Shown one piece after another: positions 22,223 to 34,083 of a stretch of DNA of 43,865 bases. A program made the translations under genes and the position numbers. Where the stretch lies: the NCBI GenBank assembly GCA_029747585.1, contig JAPEVF010000236.1, positions 19,457-63,321 of the forward strand, written 5' to 3'. This DNA is from Pleurotus djamor. Its lineage: Eukaryota; Basidiomycota; Agaricomycetes; Agaricales; Pleurotaceae. The stretch's first letter is position 1. Each line of letters begins with the position of its first letter. The notes below the pieces were generated by a model. The model was not told the origin of the DNA, made no database searches, and saw only the letters and a program-made list of their open reading frames with translations.

Positions 22223-23575
22223 TTAGTCGGTGAAGTGAGGTGTCGGTATTCCATGGCTGCGCATGACGGTCTGCAACGTCTCAGCGCGATGCTTCCACGT
22301 ATTAACCTCCGTCGTAAGCGTCTGCACCTGGTCCTCCAGATGTTGCTGATACTCGAGCTTGCGCTTCCTGCTCTTACGAGCTGCAAGGGTATTCTGTCGC
22401 CTCTTCGTCTCAATGAGCTGCAACTCTGTTGAAGAAGGCTCGCCATTTCTAGGCTCGTCATCATCCTCGTCTTCCTCAGCCTTACCACGGTACTGCGATC
22501 TGGAACGCTTTCTCGCAAAGGAGGCAGGAACGTCTTTCTTCGAGGTTGCCGATGGTGTAACGTACTTGCGTGGCTGAGTCGGAGCATCGACTGGAAGAAG
22601 CGAATCTGGAGTGATATTCTTCCTCGTCCCCGTCGGGATACTCTTACGGCGAGAGGGTGGTGGAGGGGGTTTCATTGCTTCAGCGCTTGCGGTAGGGGGC
22701 GTGAAATCCTGTAGATATGGGGTAGACGGGGATGACTCCATTGTAAGCCAATTGGTCATGTCGGGTACAGGGGGCGCGGGAGCGGAGGATGACTCATGTT
22801 TATCGCCGAGGGGTGCCTCTACGCCTCCGAACAGTAACACTTCCTGATCAACGCCGGCAATCATGGGTTGTGTGAGCAACATCTCAGACATCCACGGCGA
22901 ATCTAAAGCATCTTCGTATGGTGTGTATGGCGTATAAGGAGACGCCGAGGTGAGGTATTCGTATTCTGGGGTAGGAGGGGGCGGCATAGCCGAGGCCTGA
23001 TCGATGAAATTTGACGAGTCATTCGAAGGCATGCTATAAAGTCCACAATCGCCTGCCTGTGCGTCCACCATATCATCAAGGAGCTGGTCTTCATGACGAA
23101 CCTGCTGCAGTGGGGAGGTCAAGTCAGCGGGATTGATCGTGCTGCTTTGCGGCGACGAAGGCTCAACAGCAGCAGGAGTGGTGCTCAGCATCTTCATATA
23201 GTTTGCGGACAACGCAGTGAGATCGGGATATATGGGAGATAGACATTCAGATGAAGGACGCTGCTCTTGAATGCGGGCTTTCCGTGACGACTCTCCAGGT
23301 GCACCGTACGGCGAATCACTACTCGCTGACGAGTTCGCTGCCAGAGACATTCGAGGTGAGAACGTAGGGGATGCTGAAGACTGGATATTCTTGCCAAAGC
23401 TCGCAGTGTTGACAGTCAGGTTATTTCTAGGATCATAGCCATTTGACGACAAGGCATATGTCAGTTCTGAGTGCTCAACACGACGTTGGGAGGGGTTCAT
23501 TGGTCGAGCGCTGTTGCCAATGGGTAAGGAAGACATTTGAGGAGAAGCGAAGGATGGCGTAGTGGGCTTGGACAT
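22223..23575 (-). CDS. bZIP transcription factor, GCN4/CPC1-like
   Basis: This intronless gene encodes a ~450-residue nuclear transcription factor. The C-terminus holds the DNA-binding basic region ETKRRQNTLAARKSRKRKLE, with the invariant Asn and Arg in NTLAARKSR, followed by a leucine-zipper-type coil EYQQHLEDQVQTLTTEVNTW. The rest is Ser/Pro-rich with acidic and aromatic patches (TPEYEYLTSASPYTPYTPYE, LDSPWMSEMLL) that would suit activation. The family match to Gcn4/CPC1, the activator of amino-acid biosynthesis under starvation, rests on the bZIP sequence and its place at the extreme C-terminus. The first ATG of the frame is at 23575 (MSKPTTPSFASP). The frame is open upstream to a stop but has no other ATG. 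A TATA element lies about 200 bp upstream. The leader between them has no upstream ATG. Confidence 0.82.
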   Translation of the reverse strand: MSKPTTPSFASPQMSSLPIGNSARPMNPSQRRVEHSELTYALSSNGYDPRNNLTVNTASFGKNIQSSASPTFSPRMSLAANSSASSDSPYGAPGESSRKARIQEQRPSSECLSPIYPDLTALSANYMKMLSTTPAAVEPSSPQSSTINPADLTSPLQQVRHEDQLLDDMVDAQAGDCGLYSMPSNDSSNFIDQASAMPPPPTPEYEYLTSASPYTPYTPYEDALDSPWMSEMLLTQPMIAGVDQEVLLFGGVEAPLGDKHESSSAPAPPVPDMTNWLTMESSPSTPYLQDFTPPTASAEAMKPPPPPSRRKSIPTGTRKNITPDSLLPVDAPTQPRKYVTPSATSKKDVPASFARKRSRSQYRGKAEEDEDDDEPRNGEPSSTELQLIETKRRQNTLAARKSRKRKLEYQQHLEDQVQTLTTEVNTWKHRAETLQTVMRSHGIPTPHFTD

Positions 23576-23774
23576 TGAGGCGTTGGATGGTGGTGGTAAC
23601 GGAAACAAAAGGAATCCCTGATCTTCAAAGGCGCAGATGACTCTGATTCCTACAGCTCACGGATGATGACTGTGTACAGCTCTCAAACAGGGAAAGAATG
23701 ACGCTTGGACACGCGTCCTGTCGTGGTTCGGAACAAAGGGCGCTATGCGGCTGTGCACCGCGCAGCACGCCAAA

Positions 23775-23781
23775 TTATATA
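23775..23781 (-). promoter_or_regulatory. TATA box of the bZIP gene
   Basis: The minus strand reads TATATAA here, about 200 bp upstream of the bZIP start codon, a normal place for a basidiomycete TATA box with a leader of about 170 nt. The region from here to 24216 also carries the promoter of the divergent third GMC gene, with a weak GATAAAA at 24188-24194. Confidence 0.5.
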
Positions 23782-24216
23782 GGTTTCCCACGCAACGGTC
23801 ACGTGATAAAATATGTCCGTGTTTGGTGATGTGGGTCCGCTCGACTTTCCCATTTACCAAGATTGCCCAGGCATCGCGGCGCACTTACGCTCTGAACTGT
23901 ATCTTGTCGTAGCCTCCAACTCTCCCTTTCATGAATGTACGATATACCGTCAAGCGCGGAACATAATGGAGATTTCCCATCAAGAGTGACTCATCATAGA
24001 CCCACTTCCGTCTCGCCTGAACATTCAGCATATGGGTGATCATCGATCAATATTCAATATTAAATGACTGCTCGCATCGCGATTTTTGATGCTGCCCGGA
24101 TGCGTGGAACCAGGTCTGCTCAGAGAAGATGTAACATCGCCCCCACACTTACGTGGACGCCTTGTGGGCGTCGCTCCGTGTTGGCAAGATAAAACCTTCA
24201 AAACAAGGCCCACGCA

Positions 24217-26879
24217 ATGGGTCTCCTCAAACTTATCATCATGAGCGAACCTTTATCTTTTGACTATGTCATCGTCGGAGCCGGTGTGGCTGGTCTCGTC
24301 GTAGCCGCTCGACTTGCTGAAGACGAGTCCAAGACTGTTGCGGTCCTGGAGGCAGGAGACGATGTCTCTAGCCAACCAAACGTGCAAATTCCCGGTATGT
24401 ACCCCGAATTTCTAGACATCAATTACCAAATTAACACGTAGTGCTCCAGGCCTCTATTCACAGAACCTTGCCAAACCCGACTTGGACTGGGGCTTTATGA
24501 GTACGCCTCAGAAACATCTTGACGGTCGTGTCATATACCTGCCGAGGTACGTTCTCGAGACCCACCATAAGCGCCTTTTGATTGACCCACTCGCTGAAAG
24601 GGGGAAAGGAATTGGCGGTTCGTCCAACGTGCGTCCGATCCGCTTTCGTTAGAATGATCTCCTCAAATTCTTAACCCCGTCCAGTTGAATTTCTTGTCGT
24701 CTGGAAGGTTCGTATTGTTCAGTCTACAATTAGCTACCCCGCAAGTGACATACATCTAGAGCATCTTCAACAGAGTATGATGGTATGACTACAACCACGA
24801 ACACGATCGATCTATATTCATATGTACCGCTTCCTTCTTCCAGCATTCGAGTCCCTTGGCGCTAAAGGATGGAACTGGAAGGAGCTTTCTAAATATTTCA
24901 TCAAAGTAAGCAGTAAACTCAACCGTTGATGCCGGTGGTTATGTCACAATTTACCGCGTGCAGTCTGAAACCTTTACAGCGTCCTCCGAGGAACTAGAGC
25001 AATATGACATGAAGCCTGATCCAAACTACGTCGGTACCTCCGGACCATTGAAGCGGTCGTTGGCAGGTTGGAATGGTGGAGATATGTTCCGCACGTTCTA
25101 TAAGGCGCTACACTCTCTTGGGGTACCCTCGAATCCTGACAGTGTAAGGCCTTTCAACCGTGGACATGACATGACCGCGACTGACAAGAGGGCGTAGTTC
25201 AGCGGTGACACGGTCGGTACTTGCGTCACCACTAACGCGGTCGACCCCTCGACGTGCACGCGCAGTTCTTCGGCAACGGTGAGAGGCTAGCATCCCGCAA
25301 TATCTGATTTGTTTAAATAATTAACTCTTCAAATTATTCCCGCTCAGGCGTACTACCAACCGAACAAAGACAAGCCCAACCTCACAGTCATTACAGACGC
25401 ACATGTCTCCCGCGTCTTGCTCAGTAAAACCCCAGAGGGAGCCAAAGCTGAAGGCGTTGAGTACCTCCATGATGGAACGGCCCACATTGTACTGGCAAAG
25501 CGCGAAGTTATCATATCCGCAGGTCAGGCAACACAACCAACTTGTTTGCTTTCGCTTCCAACTGATGTTTGCTCACGCGATGCGTCGAAGGATCATTCCA
25601 AACACCGCAAGTCCTGGAGCTGTCAGGTGTGCCGCAGCTTTTTACTTCTCGTTGGTAGCCTTCAAGCTTTTCCTAAACGTCTACCACCAGGCATTGGAGA
25701 TATAAATATCCTCTCCGCTCACTCCATACCCGTCATCGTCAACTTACCAGGCGTCGGCGCCAATCTACGTAAGGACACGCCAACTTGTCAGACCTTACGT
25801 TGACCGAGGACTACAATCAGAGGAACACATCACCACCATGTTTGTCACGGAAATGGACTCGAAGTATGACTCCCTTGATAGAATGACAGATCCTGCGCAG
25901 GCCGCCGCAGAAATGCAACTCTAGTATGCACCTTTTGTACCCCATGTTGACTCCGTAGGCTGAACTCCGCCGCAGCCAGGAGAAGAAACAAGGCGTCTTC
26001 ACTTCTACTGCGTCTGTGGCATACTCTTTCTTACCCCTGAATTATTTTGCCGATGCGGGTGCTGTGGCTGCGAAGGCTGCTGTTGTTGACAACTCGTCCG
26101 GGTATGCTGCCGAGAAAGTCCGGAAACAACACGAAGAATGGCTAACGAACGATAAGGTACCTCAGCTCGAGTGAGTATATTCCCCTTCTACTTACTATGT
26201 ACAGTGCTTACTCAAATCTGACTTGTGGAGATTCGTTCAAGTCTCTGCCCCCTTCCCTGTCAAGGGGCTCGTCCCTAAACCCGGAAAGAAACATTTCAGC
26301 TTCTTCATCGGCCTCATGCATCCTCTCTCTGCTGGCTCAGTACATATATCCTCACCAGATCCCTTAGCCGAACCGGATATCGACATGAACCTCCTCAGCA
26401 ATCCAGTCGACCTGGATATCCTCATCGCCGCCATTCGTTACTCTAGAAAGGTCATCTCTACGGACGCATTGAAAGACATCGTTCAAGCTGAAGTCGCGCC
26501 TGGACCGAATGTTCAGACAGACGAAGAGCTAGGGAAGTACATCAAGGAGAATTTGGGTACTGTTTTCCATCCTGTAGGGACCGCTGCTATGTTACCTAGG
26601 GAAGATAGGGGGGTTGTCGATGAAAATCTGAAGGTTTATGGGACCATGAACCTGCGCGTTGTAAGTATTCCTTTTTTGAGGTTTGAGAATGATATTGATC
26701 GCTTCGGATGGACTGGCCAGGTCGATGCATCGGTTATCCCTATCCAGATTGCGGCACACTCACAACTGACTGTTTATGCAATAGCAGAAAAGGCAAGCAA
26801 CTCGCCCTGATATCTTTCTACCATTTCTTCATGTAGCATTTCACAGGCAGCTGATATCATCAAGGCAGCGAATGCATAG
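24217..26879 (+). CDS. GMC-family FAD oxidoreductase, third and more distant member
   Basis: A GMC flavoenzyme of about 600 residues, clearly diverged from the tandem pair at 3.9-10.6 kb and with fewer introns. Seen in order: [20 protein letters not shown] (FAD-binding motif, uninterrupted here), VAVLEAGDD, GKGIGGSSNLNFL, SATAYYQPNKDKPNL, REVIISAG, then across introns TPQVLELSG, LPGVGANLQEHITTMFVTEM, YDSLDRMTDPAQAAAE, and the C-terminal catalytic His motifs FHPVGTAAMLPREDRGVVDE and AAHSQLTVYAIAEK. The last intron (26793-26846) begins GC instead of GT and joins AEK to AADIIKAANA. Two starts compete: 24217 (MGLLKLIIMSEP) and 24241 (MSEPLSFDY). A weak TATA at 24188 slightly favours 24241. No signal peptide is clear. 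The substrate is unknown. The gene appears intact. Confidence 0.86.
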
Positions 26880-27131
26880 CTCGAGTGTACACACCCAGGA
26901 TCGCCAAGTTGGAGTTTACAGGGCTTTATAGGTCCAATATGGGATGTTCGTCCCGCTTGGTATAGGTAACATGTACAATACTCAACGAGGCAACCATGTC
27001 CAGGGTGATCGTATTCATGATATCGTGACAATTGTTTAAAGTCTCAGAGTCAAAAACTCATGAAACCTTTCCTCGAAGATTTAGGAGCACATTGTGCGAC
27101 GATTAAGACCCTCCCATCGCTAATATCCCTA

Positions 27132-27543
27132 TGAAACCCCGAGAACAAGTTCGCAGGTGAGTTCGTCGATGGAAGAACGTCGCCGGCTCTCCTTAACTGT
27201 TCCTATCAGATCCCCTGATACCCGTTCTTTCCCTAGAATCGACTGCCAACCCGCTTCGTATAGCCAGACACTGAGTGCTTCAAAGACTGCTTTGAAGGCT
27301 GCTCCTGAAGAACACTCGCGGTATCTTTCTAGCAATATGTGGTTCCGACGAATGTTCAGTTTACGAAAGGGGAAAGGGGAACTCCTCTACCGTATGGATG
27401 ACGACGTTCACACTTTCACAGTTCGAGGCAACCTCAACCCTTTGGAAATCTCCAGGTATCGCCAACGCCTTCGTCCCTTCATCGTTGAAGCGAGATTTCG
27501 GACACCCAATTCCGCAAAGGCGATAGTGCCGACTTCCAGGTGA
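27132..27543 (+). CDS. Possible small gene, weak evidence
   Basis: An ATG at 27132 opens MKPREQVR, and a good donor (AG|GTGAGT) lies directly after it. Splicing to 27212 joins it in frame to SPDTRSFPRIDCQPASYSQT, which stays open to a stop at 27543. Without splicing, a separate ATG at 27169 (MEERRRLSLTVPIRS) opens the same frame. The frame ends at another donor-like AG|GTGAGC, so more exons may follow, for instance in the 27.6-27.9 kb interval. I recognise no domain. The frame could be chance. Confidence 0.25.
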
Positions 27544-28247
27544 GCCCGCAATCCATTGAATTGCCTAGAATTTGCTTGGCTTGTGTCTATCCCATCACTG
27601 TTGGCGTCTCTGATAGTCTCTCTGATAGTCTTTTTGCTTGCGTTCACGAGGCATCACTCTCAACTTCCCACATAAATTGCTTCCGAACTACTGCTTCGGC
27701 GTTGGCCTTGAGACCTACATGTGGACCACACGAACGACCAAATTCAGACGCTCCCATAACCGTGAGCTTGTATCCTCCGGAAGTCCTACTCGGCTCCACA
27801 ATTTCTTTCTGTGGATGCTTCGTGCAAACTCAGCAACGCTCATCAGCGCTCACGTTCAACAATCCACGTACTCATCATCACTTGATTGAAAGACAGCGTG
27901 CATCCTTCCCAACTTGTCGACACAGTGCTACCCAGATAAGATAAAGACATCCATGCAAGGCACCCGAGAGAGCATTCAAGAGTCAAGGGTGAAATACGAA
28001 TTACTTGCACAAGACAGATATATGTTTTTTGTGGAGGATGAGATGTCGCGCGGAAAGCGGCCATGTGAAATGGGATGCGATAAGAAGTGATCGGTAGCCT
28101 GGGACCCTGAGGATGAACGGGACCTGGCGGTGAGAACAATCTAACTCCGTAAAATTATATGATGGACGTCGTTTCATTCGCCACAATGACAGATTCTCCC
28201 TTTCTCCCCTTCCAACCAGCCCACTAGGCTGAGGATCGTCGTGGAAC
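27544..28247. other. Intergenic stretch upstream of the purine permease
   Basis: About 700 bp with no confident gene. It contains a small tandem duplication of TCTCTGATAG near 27605 and an AATTATATGA element near 28152 that could serve as the TATA region of the permease about 95 bp downstream. Confidence 0.4.
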
Positions 28248-30789
28248 ATGGTTACCTTCGTCGATAGACTCAATGCCCAAGTAAAGTCTCTCCTCCTCCT
28301 CGTACTTCCATTGTTTTCTCATCCTATCTCGCTTTCAAGGTCGCAGACACTTTTGTCGGGAGATGGTTCAAGCTCGAGGGCTCGGGCCACCCCAAGGAGC
28401 GAGCCGGCTCTCGGTTCTTGGTCAGAGGCAACTTTCAAGCATGAAGAACTAGGTCTAACATGTTCATGGCATCTTGTAGACCGAATTGCGAGCTGGAATC
28501 ACTACCTGGGCGTCGATGGCGTATATTGTGAGTTCCCTTACNTTTTTTCCTGTCTTCGAAGTATTCTTTAACATGGATGTCCTCTTCAGATATCCGTCAA
28601 CGCTGCCATTATCTCAGAGTCGGGGGGCACCTGCGAGTGTAACGCAGCCGACCTCTGTGTCGCTGACGATGCCTATCTCGCATGCAAGGCCGAGGTTCGC
28701 TTGGACTTGATTACCACAACAGCAGCCATCGCTGCCCTCTCGTCTTTCCTCATGGGTTTGCTGGCTAACCTCCCTGTGGGGATGGCACCCGGTTTGGGTC
28801 TCAATGCATATGTGAGTGGGTCTAGTCACGGGGTCGCCGTCAGCCCGCTCACTAACCTTGATAACGCTCCAGTTCGCCTTTTCCGTCGTCGGCTTCCATG
28901 GAAGTGGTATCATCTCGTTTAGAGAGGCCCTTTCCGCTGTGTTCTTGGAAGGGTGAGTGATTCCTATCCTCACGACCTGAGGAATTGACGCACTAAATAC
29001 CTGTACCTGTGACAGCTGGATTTTCTTTTTCCTCTCGCTTATCGGTCTTCGACAATGGCTCGTCAGAATTATGCCCCAATCCCTTGTCCTCGCCGTTGGC
29101 GCTGGTATCGGCCTTTTCATCGCGTAGGTGTTCTGTTCGAATCACGATATTCAAGCATGGATGACTTACCACCGTCACTTAGCTTCATTGGTCTTTCTTC
29201 AGGAGGATTGGGTGTTATTGGTGGCGACACTACAAACTTTGTGGGTCTGGGAGGGTGTAAACCCGAAGGTGCGCTCCGTTGGGCTTGTATTTAGTCACAA
29301 AATTCCTGAAGCACTCGCTTTAGACTTCGTGGAAGGCCTTCCAAACTACTGCGCTGCTGGGCCCCTCCAGAGTCCTACCATGTGGTTGGGCATCTTTGTT
29401 GGAGGGTTAGTTCGCCTTGACGTCCCACGGTACATCACGGTACATCACGCTAACCATGCGTCTTCGAATAGCTTCTTTACCATCTTCTTGATGCTCTACC
29501 GCATCCGTGGTGCTATCCTCATCGGCATCTTCTTAACCGCTATTATCTCATGGCCCCGTCCTACAAGCGTCACCTACTTCCCACATACAGCTGCTGGAGA
29601 CGTTGCATTTGATTATTTCAAGCAGGTCGTTACCTGGCATCCTATTTCTCGAATCCTGAATGTCCTTGATGTGAGTTCTTCCTTGGTTGTTATGGCGTCG
29701 AATTGAGCTGACCACTCGTTCAGTTCAATTACAGGTAAACCGCGCAGTTTCATATGATACATGAGATTGTATTGATTGGTGCTCCTTTCTCAGTAACGGC
29801 CAGGTATGGTACGCACTTGTCACCTTCCTTTACGTCGATATCCTCGGTTAGTTTCTCCTTCCTACTTGACGGGAACTCGGACTGATGTCAAATAGACACC
29901 ACTGGCACTCTTTACTCTATGGCCAAGTTCGCCGGTCTACGGGACCCAGTCACTCTGGACTTTGAAAACTCTACAATTGCCTATTGCGTGGATGCTTTCT
30001 GTATCAGTATTGGAGCCTTGCTCGGAACCAGTCCTGTTACCGCATTCATCGAAAGTGCGACTGGTATCAGCGGTGCGTTTCCTCGTTGTGACCCCTCGAA
30101 GATGACGGGTTGATTGACTTTCTTGGAACAGACGGTGGCAAGACGGGTATCACTGCTATGATGACGGGAATCATGTTCTTCATCTCGGTGTTCTTCGCCC
30201 CCATCTTCGCATCTATCCCTCCCTGGGCCACAGGCGGCGCGTTAGTCATTGTAGGATCATTGATGATCCGCAAGTAAGTTGCTCTCTTGGCGTTGCTAAA
30301 TTCATCGCTGATCTCATCTGTACTGTGCAGCGTCCGTGAAATTAACTGGGACTACTACGGTGATGCCGTCCCAGCTTTCTTGACTCTCATCATCATCCCT
30401 CTCACATACAAGTACGTTCACTCACAATTGTTCCTATCAACCATTTGCTCATCACTGTCTCTTCACTTAGCATCGCTTATGGTGTTATCGCCGGCATCCT
30501 TTCATACATCCTCCTCAACTCAATTCCTCTCTTCCTTCGCAAAATATCTGGTGGACGAATCGTTCCACCTAACTACGATGCCGCTGAGCAGTGGAGTGTT
30601 CCTCAAGGCTCGATGATCCCCCCTGTTTTCAGACGCTTCGTTGGGAAGCCGGAGAAGTACGATGAGGATGAACGTGCTGCGTCCCCGATGGAGCAAACGG
30701 AGGGTGCTGGGGCTCCCAGAAGGCATTCATCTATTGAGACCAATTCAGCGGAGCAGAAGGTCGATGAGAAAGATCCTAATTACCGATAA
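28248..30789 (+). CDS. azgA: AzgA-like hypoxanthine/adenine/guanine permease
   Basis: A plasma-membrane purine-proton symporter of the AzgA branch of the nucleobase/ascorbate (NCS2-like) family, about 580 residues. The first exon [11 protein letters not shown] joins [20 protein letters not shown], followed by [13 protein letters not shown]. Signature segments are [66 protein letters not shown]-like text at [39 protein letters not shown], and the helix pair around [19 protein letters not shown] and [20 protein letters not shown]. About 12 membrane helices are expected. The hydrophilic C-terminal tail ([20 protein letters not shown] onward) is cytosolic and holds Lys in acidic context. Around ten introns are needed. 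One N call at 28542 is intronic or at an exon edge. The gene appears intact. Confidence 0.92.
29426..29449 (+). repeat. Short tandem repeat in a permease intron
   Basis: The word CACGGTACAT occurs twice in tandem with a partial third copy (CACG). It lies within the probable intron 29406-29471 of the purine permease. Confidence 0.85.
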
Positions 30790-31716
30790 AGTTAAACGGC
30801 CCCCTCTCCTTCGCTTTCCTCACTATTTTGTTGGATATATTGTACCCCTTCCTTTTCGTGTCGTTCGGCTGGATTAGGCCTTGCGTAGTTATGGTATCCT
30901 TACTCTACAGTAGTTTTGTTGTCTGTTTGTTCCACCGATCCCTCTCGTATTTCGCTCACCCAGCAATCTAAGTTTGCACGATCTACGCATACACGTCAGA
31001 CTGAGTGCTTCTTTCATTTCAGTGCCTCGACCTCGAGCCCGATGCGGATTAGTCTGATGTTCGTTCCTTGTACCTGCTCAATCCTACGTATCGCCGCTAT
31101 CGAAGCAAGTGTAACTGAGGGCGTGGACATTAGGAGGTAGTCTAGTTCGTGGAGGCAGGAACCGAACAATCATTCCGCACATACTCTACTACCTTGTGGC
31201 AAGTTGACCATATGGTCGAATGTCATGATAGCAGTGTGGTGGCGTCCGTGTGAGATTGTTGGATGCTCAGAAACTGTAGCATGCGGTTCTTATCGCATCG
31301 GTGCACACGACCACAGGAGGCCGAGAAACGGCGTGAAACTTGCGATCGTCCGAAATCTGGAATTCGGAATAGGGTTAAAGACGTGCAAAGTTGTCTGCGA
31401 GACACATGCCAAGTGGAGAAACACTCCCTAAGGCTAGGTGATCCAACCACGATGTAGTTGATGCCACAACTTGATGGGAGAACGATCGTTGAATTTCAAG
31501 GAAGTGGCCATGGTCAAGTAATGGGCACCCTTGCAGCCTAACTAAGTAGCAGCGATGAGGCTCCCAATTTAATGCGCTGACGTGCGGTTTGAAAACTAAT
31601 TCTTGACTAGAGTATATGCCTGTGGGTGGACTCGGGCAGGATTTACCCCTGGGTGATGGTCGGCGAAAATACCATCCTATTCGGGCAACTCAGCACGTGT
31701 GAATCAAGTCAATAAC
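30790..31716. other. Convergent intergenic region, no gene seen
   Basis: About 930 bp between the permease stop and the stop of the unrecognised minus-strand gene. It must hold both 3' ends. Several short frames exist on both strands, but none shows a recognisable motif or codon pattern. Confidence 0.5.
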
Positions 31717-33842
31717 TCACAGAAGCAACAGTCCGCTCTTCAGTGACACAGATAAAGGCTGTAAGTGGCGGATGATGAGGGTGTGATGCGAGTTGAACGT
31801 TTAATTGCGCACGACTTACCTTGCAAGACGCTTCACAGGCTTTGTAAGGCAGGGATGCTCAGTGAGTGACCCTATATTGATGCAAAGTCTTGGACCTACC
31901 GAGGTGTGCAACCTCCAGCGAGTCGACCTTGAAAAGGGACAACGCGGAGACAGGGAACTTGGTTTTACTCTTGATCTAGAATCAGAGGTTTTGAGGGGAC
32001 AAGATACATATAGCTAGTACTCTCAACGTTAACTCACTGTTGTGTCATACCTAACACTCCATTCCACTGCGTCGGTCTTTTGAAGCTCTCCGCTCTGCTG
32101 TCCCTGTTTGATGTCTATTCCTTCCTCATACGAGGCATCAAAGGTGAAAGTTTCGTTGCCTGCGTTCATGAACATCTGCATGGCGTGGTTGAAAGTTATT
32201 GCATCTGAGCGTTTCGCAGATCTACATCAACGGAATTCTAAGAAGGATCAAAGAGAAGACAAGGGCGTACAGTTCCAAAATGGCCTGTTATAGACACCTG
32301 AGTTGGTGGTAGGAAGGTGTTTGACGGCAGATCCATTTCCAGAGACCAGCTTGACGTTGAAACTATACTCGAGGCCCTTTGAAGTCAATTGACCGGCCTC
32401 TGCTGAGCCGCTATGAACAAGTACAATATAGACTGTGCCACCATTTTTCGAGAACTCAGAATCTGGTTTGGCATTTACGGCGTAAACGAAGGCGTCGATG
32501 CGCCACGTCAAAGTTTCTACCAAGTAGTCGAATTTGCGACCCAATATCTCGGTATTCCAGTGTAGTTCAGAGGCAAACATGGGCGTAAACGATTGACTAG
32601 GCAGATCATTCGACGAGTGAGTTACATATAATTCAAACAAGTGGTGATCCTACCTGCGCCAGAAGGATGTGTTCAACGGCGGGGTAAGGTGGTTGAAGTA
32701 CCCCGCTGAAAGCGTGAACGACGGAGGATCACTGGCTTCGCACTCAGTGGCCTCTTCTCCGTCGTCTATTTGATAATCGTCCCCTACCAGGCTCCTGATT
32801 TCATCGATGACAGCGGGCGGGGTGGAGGACATGAAGCTTGCAGGCCTACGGGGACCTCCAACGCAGGAGATAAGATCGTCACCATTGGATTCCTCGGCCA
32901 CTCCGAGTATGGCGACCCCACATGAGCCCAGATGAACGAAGATGGTCAAAGGTGACCTGCTAAGGAGCCGCCAAATTTGGACAGAGGGGGTCTGGACAGG
33001 AGTTCTCTTACATAGGAGAGCAGCCCAAGGGAACGACCGTACTCTAGGTGTCTGGCTCAGAATCCAACGGCAAGGCCGGTGCCCAAGCATTGTATTCATT
33101 CCATGACGCAAGGTCGATGAAGAAGAGAGTGCTGGATATTCCAAGCGTCCAACGATGATGTTGTGAAGTGGAACGGGGTCGATGACCTGGGTGTTATGGT
33201 AAGAGTGGCCAAGCTTCAGGAGAAGCCTGAATTGAGGATTAACTGACAAAGAGAGCCGGGGTTCGAAGGACAATAGCGAAAGGTCACTTTTTAACGGTTC
33301 ACTGATGGAGCCAAAATGGCTTGCTCCAATGACTCTCAAAGTTATATTACTTTCAGAGTTTGAGCCACCTCTCCGAATCAGAGGGGAGGTAGTGATTTAT
33401 TTTTGAAAGACACCAATCCGCTCCGCCACCTGAGCAGATTAGCCAACGAGAATTAACGGGTTTGAAGGGAGGTCACTGACCATGGGCCGAACCCGTAGAG
33501 TACAATGGAAGATGATTGGGCAGGATAGAGGTGGACGGGATTGAAGAGGTCGTCTGACTGTACTGGGACTGTGGGAGACAGGACACGCTCAAGTGCGAAA
33601 TTGGCGGTTCCATTGATCTACGGTGGAGAATGTGAAGATGCGCAGTGGTTTAGACATAGGACAACACACGTGTGTTATCCTGTCTAAAGATTAAGGCGAC
33701 ATAGACGCATGGTGACGCTGCCGGACTAAATCTAGCATTGCATGGTGGGACTTCAAGGAGATGGTCAGATACGGGTTTATCGGGGACGTTGCGCGATGCG
33801 CTGGCCGTATCACTCGTGGAAGGCGAGCTGCAGGTCGTTCAT
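31717..33842 (-). CDS. Unrecognised multi-exon gene, beta-rich, probably secretory; 5' end unresolved
   Basis: Several coding exons chain with good splice sites. They include INGTANFALERVLSPTVPVQ with the following LFNPVHLYPAQSSSIVLYGF, then GGSNSESNITLRVIGASHFG, SPLTIFVHLGSCGVAILGVA, FTPMFASELHWNTEILGRKF, FDYLVETLTWRIDAFVYAVN and FNHAMQMFMNAGNETFTFDA. The last exons join as VEWSVRYDTT to IKSKTKFPVSALSLFKVDSL, then EVAHLACEASCKPLSVSLKS, and end at a TGA at 31717. Alternating hydrophobic patterns and N-glycosylation sequons (NGT, NIT, NET) suggest an extracellular beta-sandwich. A hydrophobic stretch AVAVTVLVVFVSLL at about 33850-33880 could be its signal or anchor. A TATATA at 34017-34022 lies upstream on this strand. 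I could not fix the start codon or some internal joins. I do not recognise a family and assign no function. Confidence 0.5.
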
Positions 33843-34083
33843 GTCTAGAAGTGAAACGAAGACTACAAGTACCGTCACTGCAACAGCCGGACTTGGCAAA
33901 TTGATGATGCAGTAATTGAAGAGAGAAAGGACTTGGTGGTGACTCCGAGGTCGAACATTGGATGGTATGAGGCAGGGAAAGTGTGACGAGTGTTCGTCAT
34001 CGGGTCAACGTGGTTGTATATACCAAGGCTTCACCACAGGTGTTGCCTTGATAATGTGAGGTACATGCAACTATGTGATGGAT

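Noticed and set aside
33360..33460. tRNA-like sequence (CTCCGCCACCTGAGC region)
   Set aside because: I could not fold a cloverleaf with a proper TψC arm, and the segment falls in an intron of the unrecognised gene.
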